A stretch of DNA of 51,362 nucleotides. Source: JAVBNW01 sp031551255 (lineage in GTDB: Bacteria > Bacillota > Clostridia > Christensenellales > UBA1750). The stretch spans positions 1 to 51,362 of the forward strand of contig JAVBNW010000114.1 of assembly GCA_031551255.1 (NCBI GenBank), read 5' to 3'. Under the pieces are notes generated by a model, which was not told where the DNA came from, ran no database searches, and saw only the letters and a list, made by a program, of their open reading frames with translations. Positions 16,772 to 27,396 of this stretch are shown here, piece by piece. How positions within the stretch are numbered: position 1 is the first letter of the stretch; each line of letters begins with the position of its first letter. The translations under genes and the position numbers were made by a program.

Positions 16772-18511
16772 TTGGAGTACCTAGTTGTGCATTCGCCGGA
16801 TGAGGCGCAAAGTCAGCTGGCTAAGCTTGCGCGGGCCAAGGTGGTTTCCGTGGATATCGAAACCACCGGCCTTGACCCGCATAGCGATCGCATGCGGCTG
16901 ATCCAGATAGCGACGCTGGGCGAGCCCGTGCTGGTGATCGACTGCTTTTCCTTCCTCCCGCGGGGCAAAAAGGCCATCCGGGCGATCATGGAAAGCCCCG
17001 GCGTCAAGATCTTCCATAACGCTAAATTCGATCTGCAATTCCTGCTGGCAATGGATATCGATGCGAGCCCCGTGTTCGACACCATGCTCGCGGCGCAGCT
17101 GCTTCGCACCTGCGGCGGGCCGGAGCGCGCAAATCTCGCGGCGGTTTGCCGACACTATTTGTCCGAAGACGTCGACAAAGAGGAGCAAAAGAGCGACTGG
17201 AACGCCGGGCTGACGGATAAGCAGCTCGCGTATGCCGCCAAGGATGCGCACATACTCCTTAGGCTGCGCGAAGCGATGATTCCTCTGATTTTGGGCAATG
17301 GGCTTAGCGCGGTGGCGAAGGCGGAGTTTTCTTGCGTGTCGGCGATCGCGCACATGGAATACCACGGGGTATACCTGGATTGCGAGCGCTGGGGAGCCTT
17401 GTTGAAAGAGACCGAAACCCTGCGCGACCGGGCGCTTGAAAAACTTTATCAATACGGCGGCCGCCCCAACTACCAGCTCTCGCTATGGGGAGACGAAGTT
17501 CCCATGGGCGAGGGCAACTTTGAGAGCAACGCCTATGTGTTGCGGCTACTCAAAAAAAACGGCATAGAGGTTCCGTCCACATCCAAGCAGCATCTATCGC
17601 CCCATAAGAAGCACCCGCTGGTGCAGGCGCTGGTCGATTACCGAAAGCACGCCAAGGCACTCTCCTCGTTCCTGCATCCGATCCCTTCCATGGTGCATCC
17701 TGTAACGGGGCGCATCCATCCCCGCTATGGGCAGATCGGCGCGTGGAGCGGAAGGATGAGCTGCGGCGGCCCCAACATCCAGCAAATTCCCAGGGAGGCT
17801 GTCTTCCGGCGCTGCTTCCGCGCGCAGGCGGGCAACGCGTTGGTGATCGCGGATTACTCGCAAATCGAGCTTAGGGTTGCGGCGCAGATCGCGGGGGATA
17901 TGCGCATGGCGGATGCGTATCAAAACGGCGAGGACATCCACAGGCTCACCGCGTCCCTGATTTCGGATATTCCTATCGAAGCGGTAACCAAGGCCCAGCG
18001 TCAGGCGGCAAAGGCAGTAAACTTCGGGCTGATCTACGGCATGGGCGCGGCGGGGCTCCGGCAATACGCTCAACTTTCCTACGGCGTGGAGATGACGCTT
18101 GCGCAAGCGGAGCAATTCCGCGATCGGTTCTTCCGTGCGTACCAGGGTATTGCAGCCTGGCACAAGCGCATCGGCGATACCCGGCCCACTGAGGAACGCT
18201 CTTTGATGGGCCGGAAGTTTATCTTCAGCCGCGACTCCGGCCTATCGGGGCTTTATAACACCCCCGTGCAGGGCACCGCCGCCGACATCGCCAAAGCCGC
18301 GCTGGGAGCGCTCGCAAAAAGCCTTAGGGGGACGCAGGTTCACATCATCGCCGCCGTACACGACGAAATATTGCTCGAATGCCGGATGGAACAGGCGGCC
18401 TGGGCGTCAGCGCTACTCAAGGATACGATGGAACGGGCGGGCAACGCGGTGCTCAAGGGCATACCCTGCACGGCGGACTCTACCATCGCCGACGCGTGGG
18501 ACGGCAAATAG
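16772..18511 (+). CDS. DNA polymerase I-like 3'-5' exonuclease/polymerase (no 5' nuclease)
   Basis: This family A DNA polymerase of about 579 residues starts directly with a DEDDy exonuclease domain: D-x-E (SVDIETTGLD), the middle motif (FHNAKFDLQF) and YAAKD. The polymerase domain has motif A (ADYSQIELR, Asp near 361), motif B (RQAAKAVNFGLIYGM) and motif C (VHDE, near 528-531), all intact. The 5' flap-nuclease domain of ordinary PolA (about 880 residues) is absent, so this is the short, stand-alone form, likely an accessory repair enzyme. Two TTG codons, at 16757 and 16772, can serve as start; the second has GGGGTGA 5 nt upstream. No phage genes are nearby. Confidence 0.9.
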   Translation: MEYLVVHSPDEAQSQLAKLARAKVVSVDIETTGLDPHSDRMRLIQIATLGEPVLVIDCFSFLPRGKKAIRAIMESPGVKIFHNAKFDLQFLLAMDIDASPVFDTMLAAQLLRTCGGPERANLAAVCRHYLSEDVDKEEQKSDWNAGLTDKQLAYAAKDAHILLRLREAMIPLILGNGLSAVAKAEFSCVSAIAHMEYHGVYLDCERWGALLKETETLRDRALEKLYQYGGRPNYQLSLWGDEVPMGEGNFESNAYVLRLLKKNGIEVPSTSKQHLSPHKKHPLVQALVDYRKHAKALSSFLHPIPSMVHPVTGRIHPRYGQIGAWSGRMSCGGPNIQQIPREAVFRRCFRAQAGNALVIADYSQIELRVAAQIAGDMRMADAYQNGEDIHRLTASLISDIPIEAVTKAQRQAAKAVNFGLIYGMGAAGLRQYAQLSYGVEMTLAQAEQFRDRFFRAYQGIAAWHKRIGDTRPTEERSLMGRKFIFSRDSGLSGLYNTPVQGTAADIAKAALGALAKSLRGTQVHIIAAVHDEILLECRMEQAAWASALLKDTMERAGNAVLKGIPCTADSTIADAWDGK

Positions 18512-18567
18512 CACCGGACGCATGCAGCGCGCACCATTGCCGATCGGCCCGAGCCTTGAAGATTTGC

Positions 18568-21096
<2,529 letters not shown>

Positions 21097-21127
21097 AGGG
21101 TTCACGCTCCTTTGCCGCCTCCATTTG

Positions 21128-21164
21128 GGTAAAAAAAACCACCCATGGAGACATTGTCTGTCCC
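21128..21164 (-). promoter_or_regulatory. Expression platform of the NiCo riboswitch
   Basis: GGGACA-GACAA-TGTC(T)CC (21164-21147) forms a hairpin that uses the 3' strand of the aptamer, and a run of eight T follows at 21138-21131. Aptamer and hairpin cannot form together, so a bound metal should prevent the hairpin and allow transcription. An alternative stem, CTCCATGGGT/ACCCAAATGGAG, spans the T-run, so the exact switch is uncertain. Confidence 0.55.
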
Positions 21165-21237
21165 ACAGATGCTCATCTGCTGCCAAACGGCCCAGCCCCA
21201 AGAATCAGCGTCGATTCTTCGCCTGCTCAGTACTTTG
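21157..21237 (-). promoter_or_regulatory. NiCo (czcD) riboswitch aptamer
   Basis: The leader carries the conserved blocks of the NiCo/czcD motif in order: ACTGAGCAGGC, a 7 bp stem (AAGAATC/GATTCTT), GGGCTGGGCC with its partner GGCAGC, then the CAGATG/CATCTG stem and TGTGGGACAG at the 3' side. This four-stem junction binds Co(II) or Ni(II), with Fe(II) also reported as a ligand for the class. It lies about 60 nt before the P-type ATPase start, the usual kind of gene for this class. Confidence 0.88.
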
Positions 21238-21267
21238 ATTGTACGATTTGCCAAAGGGGTTCGTCAA
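21238..21267 (-). promoter_or_regulatory. Promoter of the riboswitch/P-type ATPase transcript
   Basis: On the minus strand TTGACG (21267-21262) and TACAAT (21243-21238) are 18 bp apart. Transcription would begin near 21231-21233, precisely at the 5' side of the aptamer. Confidence 0.75.
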
Positions 21268-21302
21268 GGATAACACATCTACATAATTTGACATGAAACG
21301 AA

Positions 21303-21336
21303 GCCCGCATATCCGCTCGGCGGCGGGTATGCGGGC
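21303..21336 (-). terminator. Terminator of the third sugar importer operon
   Basis: GCCCGCATA...TATGCGGGC forms a strong stem, extended by an inner CCGC/GCGG, 39 nt after the binding-protein stop. On the minus strand it is followed by the modest T-rich sequence TTCGTTTC. It also separates the operon from the riboswitch promoter downstream. Confidence 0.65.
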
Positions 21337-21374
21337 CTGCGCGATGCAAACCGCAGTTTATCATTACGCCGAGG

Positions 21375-23081
21375 TTAGTGGTGGGATTTGACGTAATCGA
21401 GCATTTCCTCGTAGGTGGCGGGGATGCAGGGCAGCTGGTTAAGATCGTCCAGCACCGGCTGTACCTTGGGCTCCATCGTGGCGATCCACGCACGCCACTC
21501 CTTCTCTACGGTATCCGCGGTGGTGGTGCTCATCACCTCGATCAGCTTGGCCTTGACCTCTTCGATGAACAGCCCGAGCCTATCCTTGTTGGGGGTGCTG
21601 GTGTAGAAAAGGTTGTAGTCCAGGTGGCGCACGGTGGCGTTTTGCTTGTCAAAGTCCATACTGGCCTTGGCATCCGCGCGATCCATTTGGGGAATGGATT
21701 CGTTGATGAAGGAAACCTCGGCGCCGGCCAGCTTCATGCGGTTGTAGAAAGAGCGGGAATCCTTGGGGTACGGGTCCACATACAGGCCCTGGTCGTTCTT
21801 CTCCCACAGAAGGTTCACCGTGCCGTCGGGGTTCACGGTATAGTCCTTGTCAACCAAGCCGTACAGGCGGAAGTTGGTGCCCTCGTCGGTGAGAATCCAG
21901 TCGAAGATGTCCAAATACCGGTCCATCTGCTCGTCGGTAACCTGGGCGCTCATGGAGGTGGCCGACCAATAACACGGGCTTTCCTTTTGCCAGTACTCGC
22001 CCGGCCTTCCCGGCGAGGAAACCTTGGCGATCATATAGCAAAGCTCACGATCCAGCGTCGGGTCGGCCTGCACCATGGCATTGCGGCGGTTGCGCAGGTT
22101 GCCGGTGGTCAGGTTGTCGACCAGCGCGCCCATCTGGCCCGCGATGTACAGATCGGAGTACATGGTGGAATTGGTGTCGACCACGTTGTCGGCCCAGATA
22201 ATGCCGTCGTCGAACAACTGCTTGGCGGTAACCAGTCCCTCGATGAAGTTATCCTGGGCGGGGGCCCAAACATATTCCCCATCCTGGGCCAGGAAGGAGG
22301 GCTCTTCGGTGCCCCATACCGGGTGCTGCAGCTGCCAGATGCCGAAGCAATCCGGAAAATACCACTGGGGAGCGGACATGCCATAGGTTTTGCCCGGGCC
22401 GTTGCCGCCGGGGTCTTGCTCGATGAAGGCTTTGAGCAGGTTCATAAACTCATCCCAAGTGTAGACGTCGTTTTCGTTGCGCATGCCCAGCTTCTCGGCC
22501 CAGTCCGCCCGGTAGGCGAAGCCCTGGCATACCATGAAGCCGTAGGACGCGTGATCCTGCATGCAGGGCATGGCATAGAGGTGGCCGTTAACGGTAAGCA
22601 TCTCGTCGCCGATCATCTCGTCGAAGGTCTGAAGGATTGCCTGCCTGCCGCCCATGCCGTCCGGATAGGGCTTAAATACGCCGCTGTCGATCCAGGACAG
22701 CCATTCGGTGTACAGGTTTTCGTTCAGATCCATCCACAGGATATCGGGCACGTCGCCGGAGGCCACCCATATGCGGGCTTTCTCGTGGCGCTCGCCGAAC
22801 TGCATGGGGATAAACTTCATATCCACCTGAAATTTATCCGAGAAAAAGTCGTAGAGCGCGTTTTCGATGAGGGGTTCCGAGGTGGTGATGTTGGCCCTGA
22901 GCGACACGCGGTTGGCGTAGCCGCCGGCCTCGGGGGTAGCCTCGGCCGCCGCCGAGGCGGCTGCCGTCGATACGGCCGCCGGAGCCGCCGAAGTGCTGGA
23001 CGGCTCGGGGGAGTTGCCGCCAGTGGAGCAAGCCGAGAGGATTAGCAGCAACAACAGGGAAAGGGCGCATAGGCGTTTCAT
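21375..23081 (-). CDS. Extracellular solute-binding lipoprotein (LipO family)
   Basis: This 568-residue lipoprotein has the lipobox LLLILSACSTGG, an Ala/Ser-rich linker to about residue 50, and a binding domain (DKFQVDMKFIPMQFGERHEK; SGDVPDILWMDLNEN) of the type paired with LplB/YtcP permeases. It lies last in the minus-strand order permease-permease-lipoprotein, behind AAGGAGG. About 610 bp of repeat sequence separates it from the permease gene upstream, so it may be partly uncoupled. The substrate is not readable; the nearby 2-epimerase suggests beta-linked disaccharides. Confidence 0.88.
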   Translation of the reverse strand: MKRLCALSLLLLLILSACSTGGNSPEPSSTSAAPAAVSTAAASAAAEATPEAGGYANRVSLRANITTSEPLIENALYDFFSDKFQVDMKFIPMQFGERHEKARIWVASGDVPDILWMDLNENLYTEWLSWIDSGVFKPYPDGMGGRQAILQTFDEMIGDEMLTVNGHLYAMPCMQDHASYGFMVCQGFAYRADWAEKLGMRNENDVYTWDEFMNLLKAFIEQDPGGNGPGKTYGMSAPQWYFPDCFGIWQLQHPVWGTEEPSFLAQDGEYVWAPAQDNFIEGLVTAKQLFDDGIIWADNVVDTNSTMYSDLYIAGQMGALVDNLTTGNLRNRRNAMVQADPTLDRELCYMIAKVSSPGRPGEYWQKESPCYWSATSMSAQVTDEQMDRYLDIFDWILTDEGTNFRLYGLVDKDYTVNPDGTVNLLWEKNDQGLYVDPYPKDSRSFYNRMKLAGAEVSFINESIPQMDRADAKASMDFDKQNATVRHLDYNLFYTSTPNKDRLGLFIEEVKAKLIEVMSTTTADTVEKEWRAWIATMEPKVQPVLDDLNQLPCIPATYEEMLDYVKSHH

Positions 23082-23103
23082 GTCATTTCCTCCTTGTCTT
23101 GTT

Positions 23104-23394
23104 TATAGTGACCGAACTTCAAAATGGGCATAAGATGAGCGAGAATATTTTATGTGCCGCAAGGCGGAGCTTACCGTTCGTACGGGTTCTCGCATCGCAA
23201 GGCTCGCGAATCACCTCGTACTTACGGGCCTTGCGCCTCGCTCCATGCGTGCACTGCACGCGCTCGGCTCCGGCCACAGGCGTGCCGGGCGCGTTCCCCT
23301 TCGGCGGAGGCCCGCGGGGGGCAGCATGCCCGCCCGCAAAGGCGCTTAGCGCCGTGCCGCTCAGATGTGTTCGTTTTGGCGTTCGGTCACTACA
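23104..23394. mobile_element. Inverted-repeat element of family A, long variant (copy 4)
   Basis: The left end TATAGTGACCGAACTTCAAA and the right end CGTTTTGGCGTTCGGTCACTACA are inverted repeats of the kind that bound the 162 bp elements, but the interior is about 290 bp and unrelated in most places. It is rich in small GC stems (GCGTGCACTGCACGC; CCCCTTCGGCGG). No coding capacity. It lies between the binding-protein and permease genes of one importer. Confidence 0.55.
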
Positions 23395-23449
23395 TATGCC
23401 TTCCGCCGCTTCACGGCGGTGTCAGCCTGACGCGAGCTATCCTAACCCG

Positions 23450-23568
23450 CCTGAACCGGCTGATTTCGGCCAGTTTCGGCGTTGCCTTCGGTTGGCGTAG
23501 CCCGGCTATGCCGCCCTCCGTCGCCTTGAAACAGTCTCAAACTGAGCCGCTTCAGGTCGGAGAGTTCC
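23450..23568 (-). repeat. Dispersed repeat B, copy 2
   Basis: Read on the minus strand, GGAACTCTCCGACCTGAAGC is followed by GGCGGCATAGCCGGGCTACG and AAATCAGCCGGTTCAGG; this aligns with 225-332. As in copy 1 it lies beside a family A element. The surrounding 23395-23694 holds no gene that I can support. Confidence 0.5.
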
Positions 23569-23694
23569 AACGGCACGGTAGCGTAGCAGCGCGCCGCGTC
23601 GTCACGCGGACGTAGTGATCTTTGGCAAGCAGCATAAGCATAGCAATGATGCATAACTGTGCCGCTGGAACCGGTTTGGGTAGCTCGCATCAAG

Positions 23695-24558
23695 CTAGCC
23701 TTTCACGGCCCCGATGGCCAGGCCCTGAACAAAGTATTTCTGCAAAAAGGGATATACGCACATGATCGGCGCCATCACCACCACGATGGAAGCCATCTTC
23801 ACCCCGTCGGTGTAGGGCACGATGCCGGCCTCCTGCAGCTTAGAGGACATCATCAGGTTGCCGGTGGTCTGTATGATGCCACGCAGCACCAATTGCAGCG
23901 GCTGCTTCTCGGCGCTTTGCACAAACAGCATGCCCAGCCACCACTCGTTCCAACGCTCCACGCCGTAGTACAGCGCAAACGTGACCACCATGGGCATGGC
24001 CAGCGGCAGGATGATGCGCATGAGAATCGTCAGCTCGTTCGCGCCGTCGATCTTGGCCGATTCCTCCAGCTCCGCGGGCAGGGCCTGAAAGTACTTGCGC
24101 ATCACCGTCATGTACGCGATGGTGATGCCGGTGGGCAAGATCATAGACGCGACTTTGTCGATCAGGTGCAGATCCTTGATCAGCAGATAAAAGGGGATCA
24201 GACCGCCGCTGAAGTACATGGTAAAGATGACCAAATACAAAAGCAGCTTTTTGCCCGGGAAGTTTTTATTAAAACCATAGGCCATCATCAGCGTGAGCAG
24301 CATGTTGTAGGCGACGCCCAGTACCGTGACGACTCCAGTAACCCCAAAGCCCGTGTACAGGGACCGGGTGTCGAACACCACGCGGTACGAATCGAAAATT
24401 ACGGTCTTTGGGAAGAGCAAAAACGGGGTGCGGACGTATTCCGCCTGGGGGGTAAAGGAGATCAGCACCGCGTTGTAAAACGGATACAGAACCACCAGGG
24501 CCAGCAGCAGCGTGAAGATCAGGTTGACGAAGCTAAACCAGGTGCGCCGCTTGACCAT
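23695..24558 (-). CDS. Carbohydrate ABC transporter permease (YtcP family)
   Basis: This 287-residue permease has an N-terminal segment (SFVNLIFTLLLALVVLYPF), the EAA loop EESAKIDGANELTILMRIIL and the family ending KYFVQGLAIGAVKG. The ATG follows AAAGGGGG. It forms the membrane part of the third importer together with the LplB-like gene at 24980-25927. Repeat DNA flanks it on both sides (24559-24979 and 23082-23694). Confidence 0.88.
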   Translation of the reverse strand: MVKRRTWFSFVNLIFTLLLALVVLYPFYNAVLISFTPQAEYVRTPFLLFPKTVIFDSYRVVFDTRSLYTGFGVTGVVTVLGVAYNMLLTLMMAYGFNKNFPGKKLLLYLVIFTMYFSGGLIPFYLLIKDLHLIDKVASMILPTGITIAYMTVMRKYFQALPAELEESAKIDGANELTILMRIILPLAMPMVVTFALYYGVERWNEWWLGMLFVQSAEKQPLQLVLRGIIQTTGNLMMSSKLQEAGIVPYTDGVKMASIVVVMAPIMCVYPFLQKYFVQGLAIGAVKG

Positions 24559-24723
24559 GTATATCCCCCTTTACTTCCAACGCGCTTGGCGATCGAAATT
24601 GAACCTCTTGCGAAACTAAAGGCGACGGCGAAGCGAGGGAAAATGGCGTCAGGCGTCGTCGATTCACGTTATGCTCTGTCTCCCACGGTACTGCGGCGCC
24701 ATGAGAGACTGGCGCTCCGCGGA

Positions 24724-24885
24724 ATCTCCTCTTCCCAAAGAAGCTGAGGTTTCTTTGGGATTAAGAAGGCGGGCGTACGCGCGCTCCGTGCCTCCTTCGT
24801 CATTCTTAATCTATAAAACCGCCTCAGTGGTTTTATAGAAAAGGAGGAGCGGCGGAATGAGCGAGCTTTTGCGCGCACGCAAAAG
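24724..24885 (-). repeat. Structured repeat D, copy 1 (kissing-loop, multi-stem element)
   Basis: Three hairpins are visible: 24734-24759 (CCCAAAGAAGC/GTTTCTTTGGG) with the loop hexamer CTGAGG, 24811-24838 (CTATAAAACC/GGTTTTATAG) with loop CCTCAG, and 24866-24885 (CTTTTGCG/CGCAAAAG) with loop CGCA. A further stem ATTAAGAA/TTCTTAAT (24760-24767 with 24803-24810) lies between the first two. The two hexamer loops are exactly complementary. The copy at 41412-41582 keeps the loops and changes the stems in a paired way. The strand is assigned from the direction of neighbouring genes and from a UGCG tetraloop on that strand, so it is tentative. The rest of 24559-24979 holds no gene. Confidence 0.7.
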
Positions 24886-24979
24886 TGAGAGATATGAAGC
24901 TCGCGACGACGAGGCGCCGACGACGCATCGCGTTATTTTTGCCGTTTCCGCCGGTGTTTTGGTGTTTCACATGAGGTCA

Positions 24980-25927
24980 TTACACGATGCCCGTGCCGCC
25001 GATGCGCATGGACACCCAGTTGGCAGACAGCAGCAGCACGCAGTTCGTCAGCCCCTTAAACAGCCCGACTGCGGTGGATACCCCGAAGTTGGCGGGGCGC
25101 TGGAAGGTGATACGGTAGATGTAGGTATCGATGATATCGGCGACGTCGTACACCGCCGGGTTGTACATGTTGAGCACCTGCTCAAAGCCGGCCTCGAGCA
25201 TGGAGCCTACCCTGAGGATGAGCGTAACGACCACGATCATGGAGATGCCGGGCCACGTGACATAGCGAATCCTATGCCAGCGGTTCGCGCCGTCGATGGT
25301 GGCGGCCTCGTAAAGCGCCGGATCGATGGCTGTGATAGCGGCCATGTATAGGATGGCGTTCCAGCCCGACTCCTTCCACATCAGCGCGAAGATAAGCAGC
25401 CACCGAAAGACGCCCTTGTCGGTGAGGAACTGATGGCGCTGAAGGTTAAGCACTTCCATAAGGTTGTTGATGGCTCCCTGCATGGAGAACAGGTTCATCG
25501 CAATGCCCGAAACGATTACCCAGCTTAAAAAGTGCGGAAAGGTGTAGACTGTTTGCACCACGCGCTTGTAGCGCTTGCCGCCGAGCTCATCGAGCAGAAT
25601 CGCCAGCGCGATGGGAAACGGAAAGAAGATGACGATCTGCATAAAGCCCAGGATGAGCGTGTTGCGTACCGCGAACCAAAATTCTTGGTTGATGAAGAGA
25701 TAGCGGAAGTTATCCAGGCCCACCCAGGGGCTGCCGCTGATGCCCGAGGATACATTCAGCTTCTTGAATGCCAGCTGGAGGCCATAGATAGGGATGTATT
25801 TAAAGATTACAAAGTATATAAGGCCGGGGAGCAGGATCAGGTACACATAGCGGTTCTCCCACATGCGCCGAAGCAAGGGCCTACCCCTGCGGCGGATCGC
25901 GCCCGCGCGCACACCGGTGTCCGTCAT
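24980..25927 (-). CDS. Sugar ABC transporter permease (LplB family)
   Basis: This 315-residue permease has the LplB-type N-terminus (NRYVYLILLPGLIYFVIFKY), the segment GLDNFRYLFINQEFWFAVRN and the EAA loop ALYEAATIDGANRWHRIRYV. AGGAGGGGAG lies 4 nt before the ATG. It is first in the third importer operon. A TACAAT sequence lies upstream near 25965, but no good -35 partner is visible, as is common for promoters that need an AraC-type activator such as the YesN-like protein encoded nearby. Confidence 0.88.
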   Translation of the reverse strand: MTDTGVRAGAIRRRGRPLLRRMWENRYVYLILLPGLIYFVIFKYIPIYGLQLAFKKLNVSSGISGSPWVGLDNFRYLFINQEFWFAVRNTLILGFMQIVIFFPFPIALAILLDELGGKRYKRVVQTVYTFPHFLSWVIVSGIAMNLFSMQGAINNLMEVLNLQRHQFLTDKGVFRWLLIFALMWKESGWNAILYMAAITAIDPALYEAATIDGANRWHRIRYVTWPGISMIVVVTLILRVGSMLEAGFEQVLNMYNPAVYDVADIIDTYIYRITFQRPANFGVSTAVGLFKGLTNCVLLLSANWVSMRIGGTGIV

Positions 25928-26068
25928 GATCTCCCCTCCTTCCCGCGTGTAGCATCATTGTAATGGTTCGGTTAAAAAAATTCTCTGCAATAAACATCGA
26001 AGTTGCTACACAAAACACAGAAAAGGCGGGCCGTATAACGGCACGGGTGGGTACGCGTAAACGGCACA

Positions 26069-26084
26069 GGGGGACGCGTCCCCC
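26069..26084. repeat. Perfect GC palindrome in a gene-free stretch
   Basis: GGGGGACGCGTCCCCC is a perfect 16 bp palindrome within 25928-26321. The same stretch has an ATCGCCT/AGGCGAT hairpin at 26159-26178. I see no gene here; the palindrome may be a repeat end or a protein-binding site. Confidence 0.35.
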
Positions 26085-26239
26085 CGTGAACCCCCCGCCG
26101 AGGATAGCTCGCCGGAGGAGGTACCACGATCGATCAGCAAAAACGCAAGAAAGCTGGGATCGCCTTGCAATAGGCGATTCCAGCCGCCCGCCATTCAAGC
26201 CTTTCATGGATCGCAAGCTATCGTAGTTTTTCGGCAATC

Positions 26240-26266
26240 GGGCGGGCCGCAAAATGCAGCCCGCCC
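26240..26266 (-). terminator. Hairpin downstream of the acetyltransferase gene
   Basis: GGGCGGGCCGC-AAAAT-GCAGCCCGCCC is a stable stem about 55 nt beyond the minus-strand acetyltransferase stop. No clear T-run follows, so termination strength is uncertain. Confidence 0.45.
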
Positions 26267-26321
26267 ATCATGCAACCGGCGCAATCTATGAAGCTAAAAA
26301 GAAGAATTGGCGCAAAAGCGC

Positions 26322-27182
26322 TTACTCGTGAAAATTTTCGACGCTGAACGAATGCGAATGGGCATTGAGCTCCATGCCATACTTTCTATAAAACGCGCGC
26401 CCCTTTTCATTCCAATCGACCACATATAAATAGGCGAAGTCTTTGCAGGTAGTTTCCAACGCCATCTGAATCGCACGCGACAATATCGCGCGCCCGTATC
26501 CCCGGCGCCGATGATGAACCGAAACCGCCATGATTTCGATTTCAGCGCCGTCGCGCCAATACAAGCCCGCCAATTCGCCGTCCTTCCAAAAGGCTTCAAA
26601 AGAGTTTTCGCCGCTTTTCTCTTCCAACAGCTTCACGTAATCGCCTTTATGCCCCACATAATTCGGAGCCGGGTTTGCAAAGTTCATCGCATCGTCGAGC
26701 ATCGTCAAATATTCATCTACGTGTTTTGCTTCAAACGGCTTTATGAGAAGCGAAGGATCTGCATATCCTTTCGAAAAATTCTCCCGGCGCAAGATGAACT
26801 CTTCGGATGCGTAATCGTAAACCCCGCAGTTGGGCGAGATGCGGAAGGCCCGCCTCACGTATTCGATGACGACTCTATGATCGTTTTTAATCCAGATTCG
26901 GCCTGCCCGTAATCCGGATTTTTGCAAGGACGATATGATGAGCGAAGACAGCGTCTCGTTAAAGTCCGCCGAGTCCTCTACAAAGGCAATGTGCATCCGA
27001 ATGAATCCGCAATATACACAGCTAAAAAATACTCCCGCCGGCTCGCCATCGGGTTTATAGAAAACATTTGCATAGAGTTCATTATCCGTGTTGACGTTCT
27101 CAAGGAAAATCTGCTTCTCGCCGCTGTCTATTTCACCGATGAGCTTTGCGGAAAATTCGATGGCCGCTTTGTCTGCTATCAT
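26322..27182 (-). CDS. GNAT-family acetyltransferase
   Basis: This 286-residue protein has a C-terminal GNAT fold: the acetyl-CoA pyrophosphate loop VHHRRRGYGRAILSRAIQ and the following helix and strand (FAYLYVVDWNEKGRAFYRKYG). The first half (residues 1-140) looks like a degenerate second GNAT-like domain, so the protein may be a tandem form. It acetylates an unknown amine substrate in the cytoplasm. It is a single gene between two sugar-related operons, and nothing in context fixes its substrate. Confidence 0.82.
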   Translation of the reverse strand: MIADKAAIEFSAKLIGEIDSGEKQIFLENVNTDNELYANVFYKPDGEPAGVFFSCVYCGFIRMHIAFVEDSADFNETLSSLIISSLQKSGLRAGRIWIKNDHRVVIEYVRRAFRISPNCGVYDYASEEFILRRENFSKGYADPSLLIKPFEAKHVDEYLTMLDDAMNFANPAPNYVGHKGDYVKLLEEKSGENSFEAFWKDGELAGLYWRDGAEIEIMAVSVHHRRRGYGRAILSRAIQMALETTCKDFAYLYVVDWNEKGRAFYRKYGMELNAHSHSFSVENFHE

Positions 27183-27211
27183 GCATGGCCCCCCGTTTCA
27201 ACACTTGTTAT

Positions 27212-27314
27212 GAAAACGCCTGCAAAGCAAGGCAAAACGCAAGGCCGGAGCAAGGGCGATGCCGGATGGCATCCGCAGGATTTTCATTCTTCGTTGTGCC
27301 ATCCGGCATGCATT
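27212..27314 (-). repeat. Dispersed hairpin repeat C, copy 1
   Basis: Read on the minus strand it contains ATGCCGGATGGCA and, 25 nt later, TGCCATCCGGCAT: a perfect 13 bp stem followed by CGCCCTTGCTCCGGCCTTGC. About 90% of the roughly 105 bp match 43116-43218. It lies between the kinase stop and the acetyltransferase start, where it could act as a terminator or processing site, although the copy at 43116 lies in a leader. Confidence 0.7.
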
Positions 27315-27396
27315 GTTCACAACCATATACCATGCGCACGAAAAACGCAATGTACCTGCCTTGGCGCAGGCACGCGCCGCGGCATAAGCTATGGCT

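Noticed and set aside
16772..18511. Phage or plasmid polymerase
   Set aside because: No phage, replication or integration genes are nearby; short polymerases of this type also occur as chromosomal genes in Bacillota.
21378..23045. 555-codon open frame on the plus strand
   Set aside because: It is antisense to the solute-binding lipoprotein gene, whose signal peptide, ribosome site and domains are clear. The composition of the plus-strand frame reflects GC-rich codon positions.
23659..24747. 362-codon open frame on the plus strand
   Set aside because: It is antisense to the YtcP-like permease and reads on into repeat D; there is no domain or start site.
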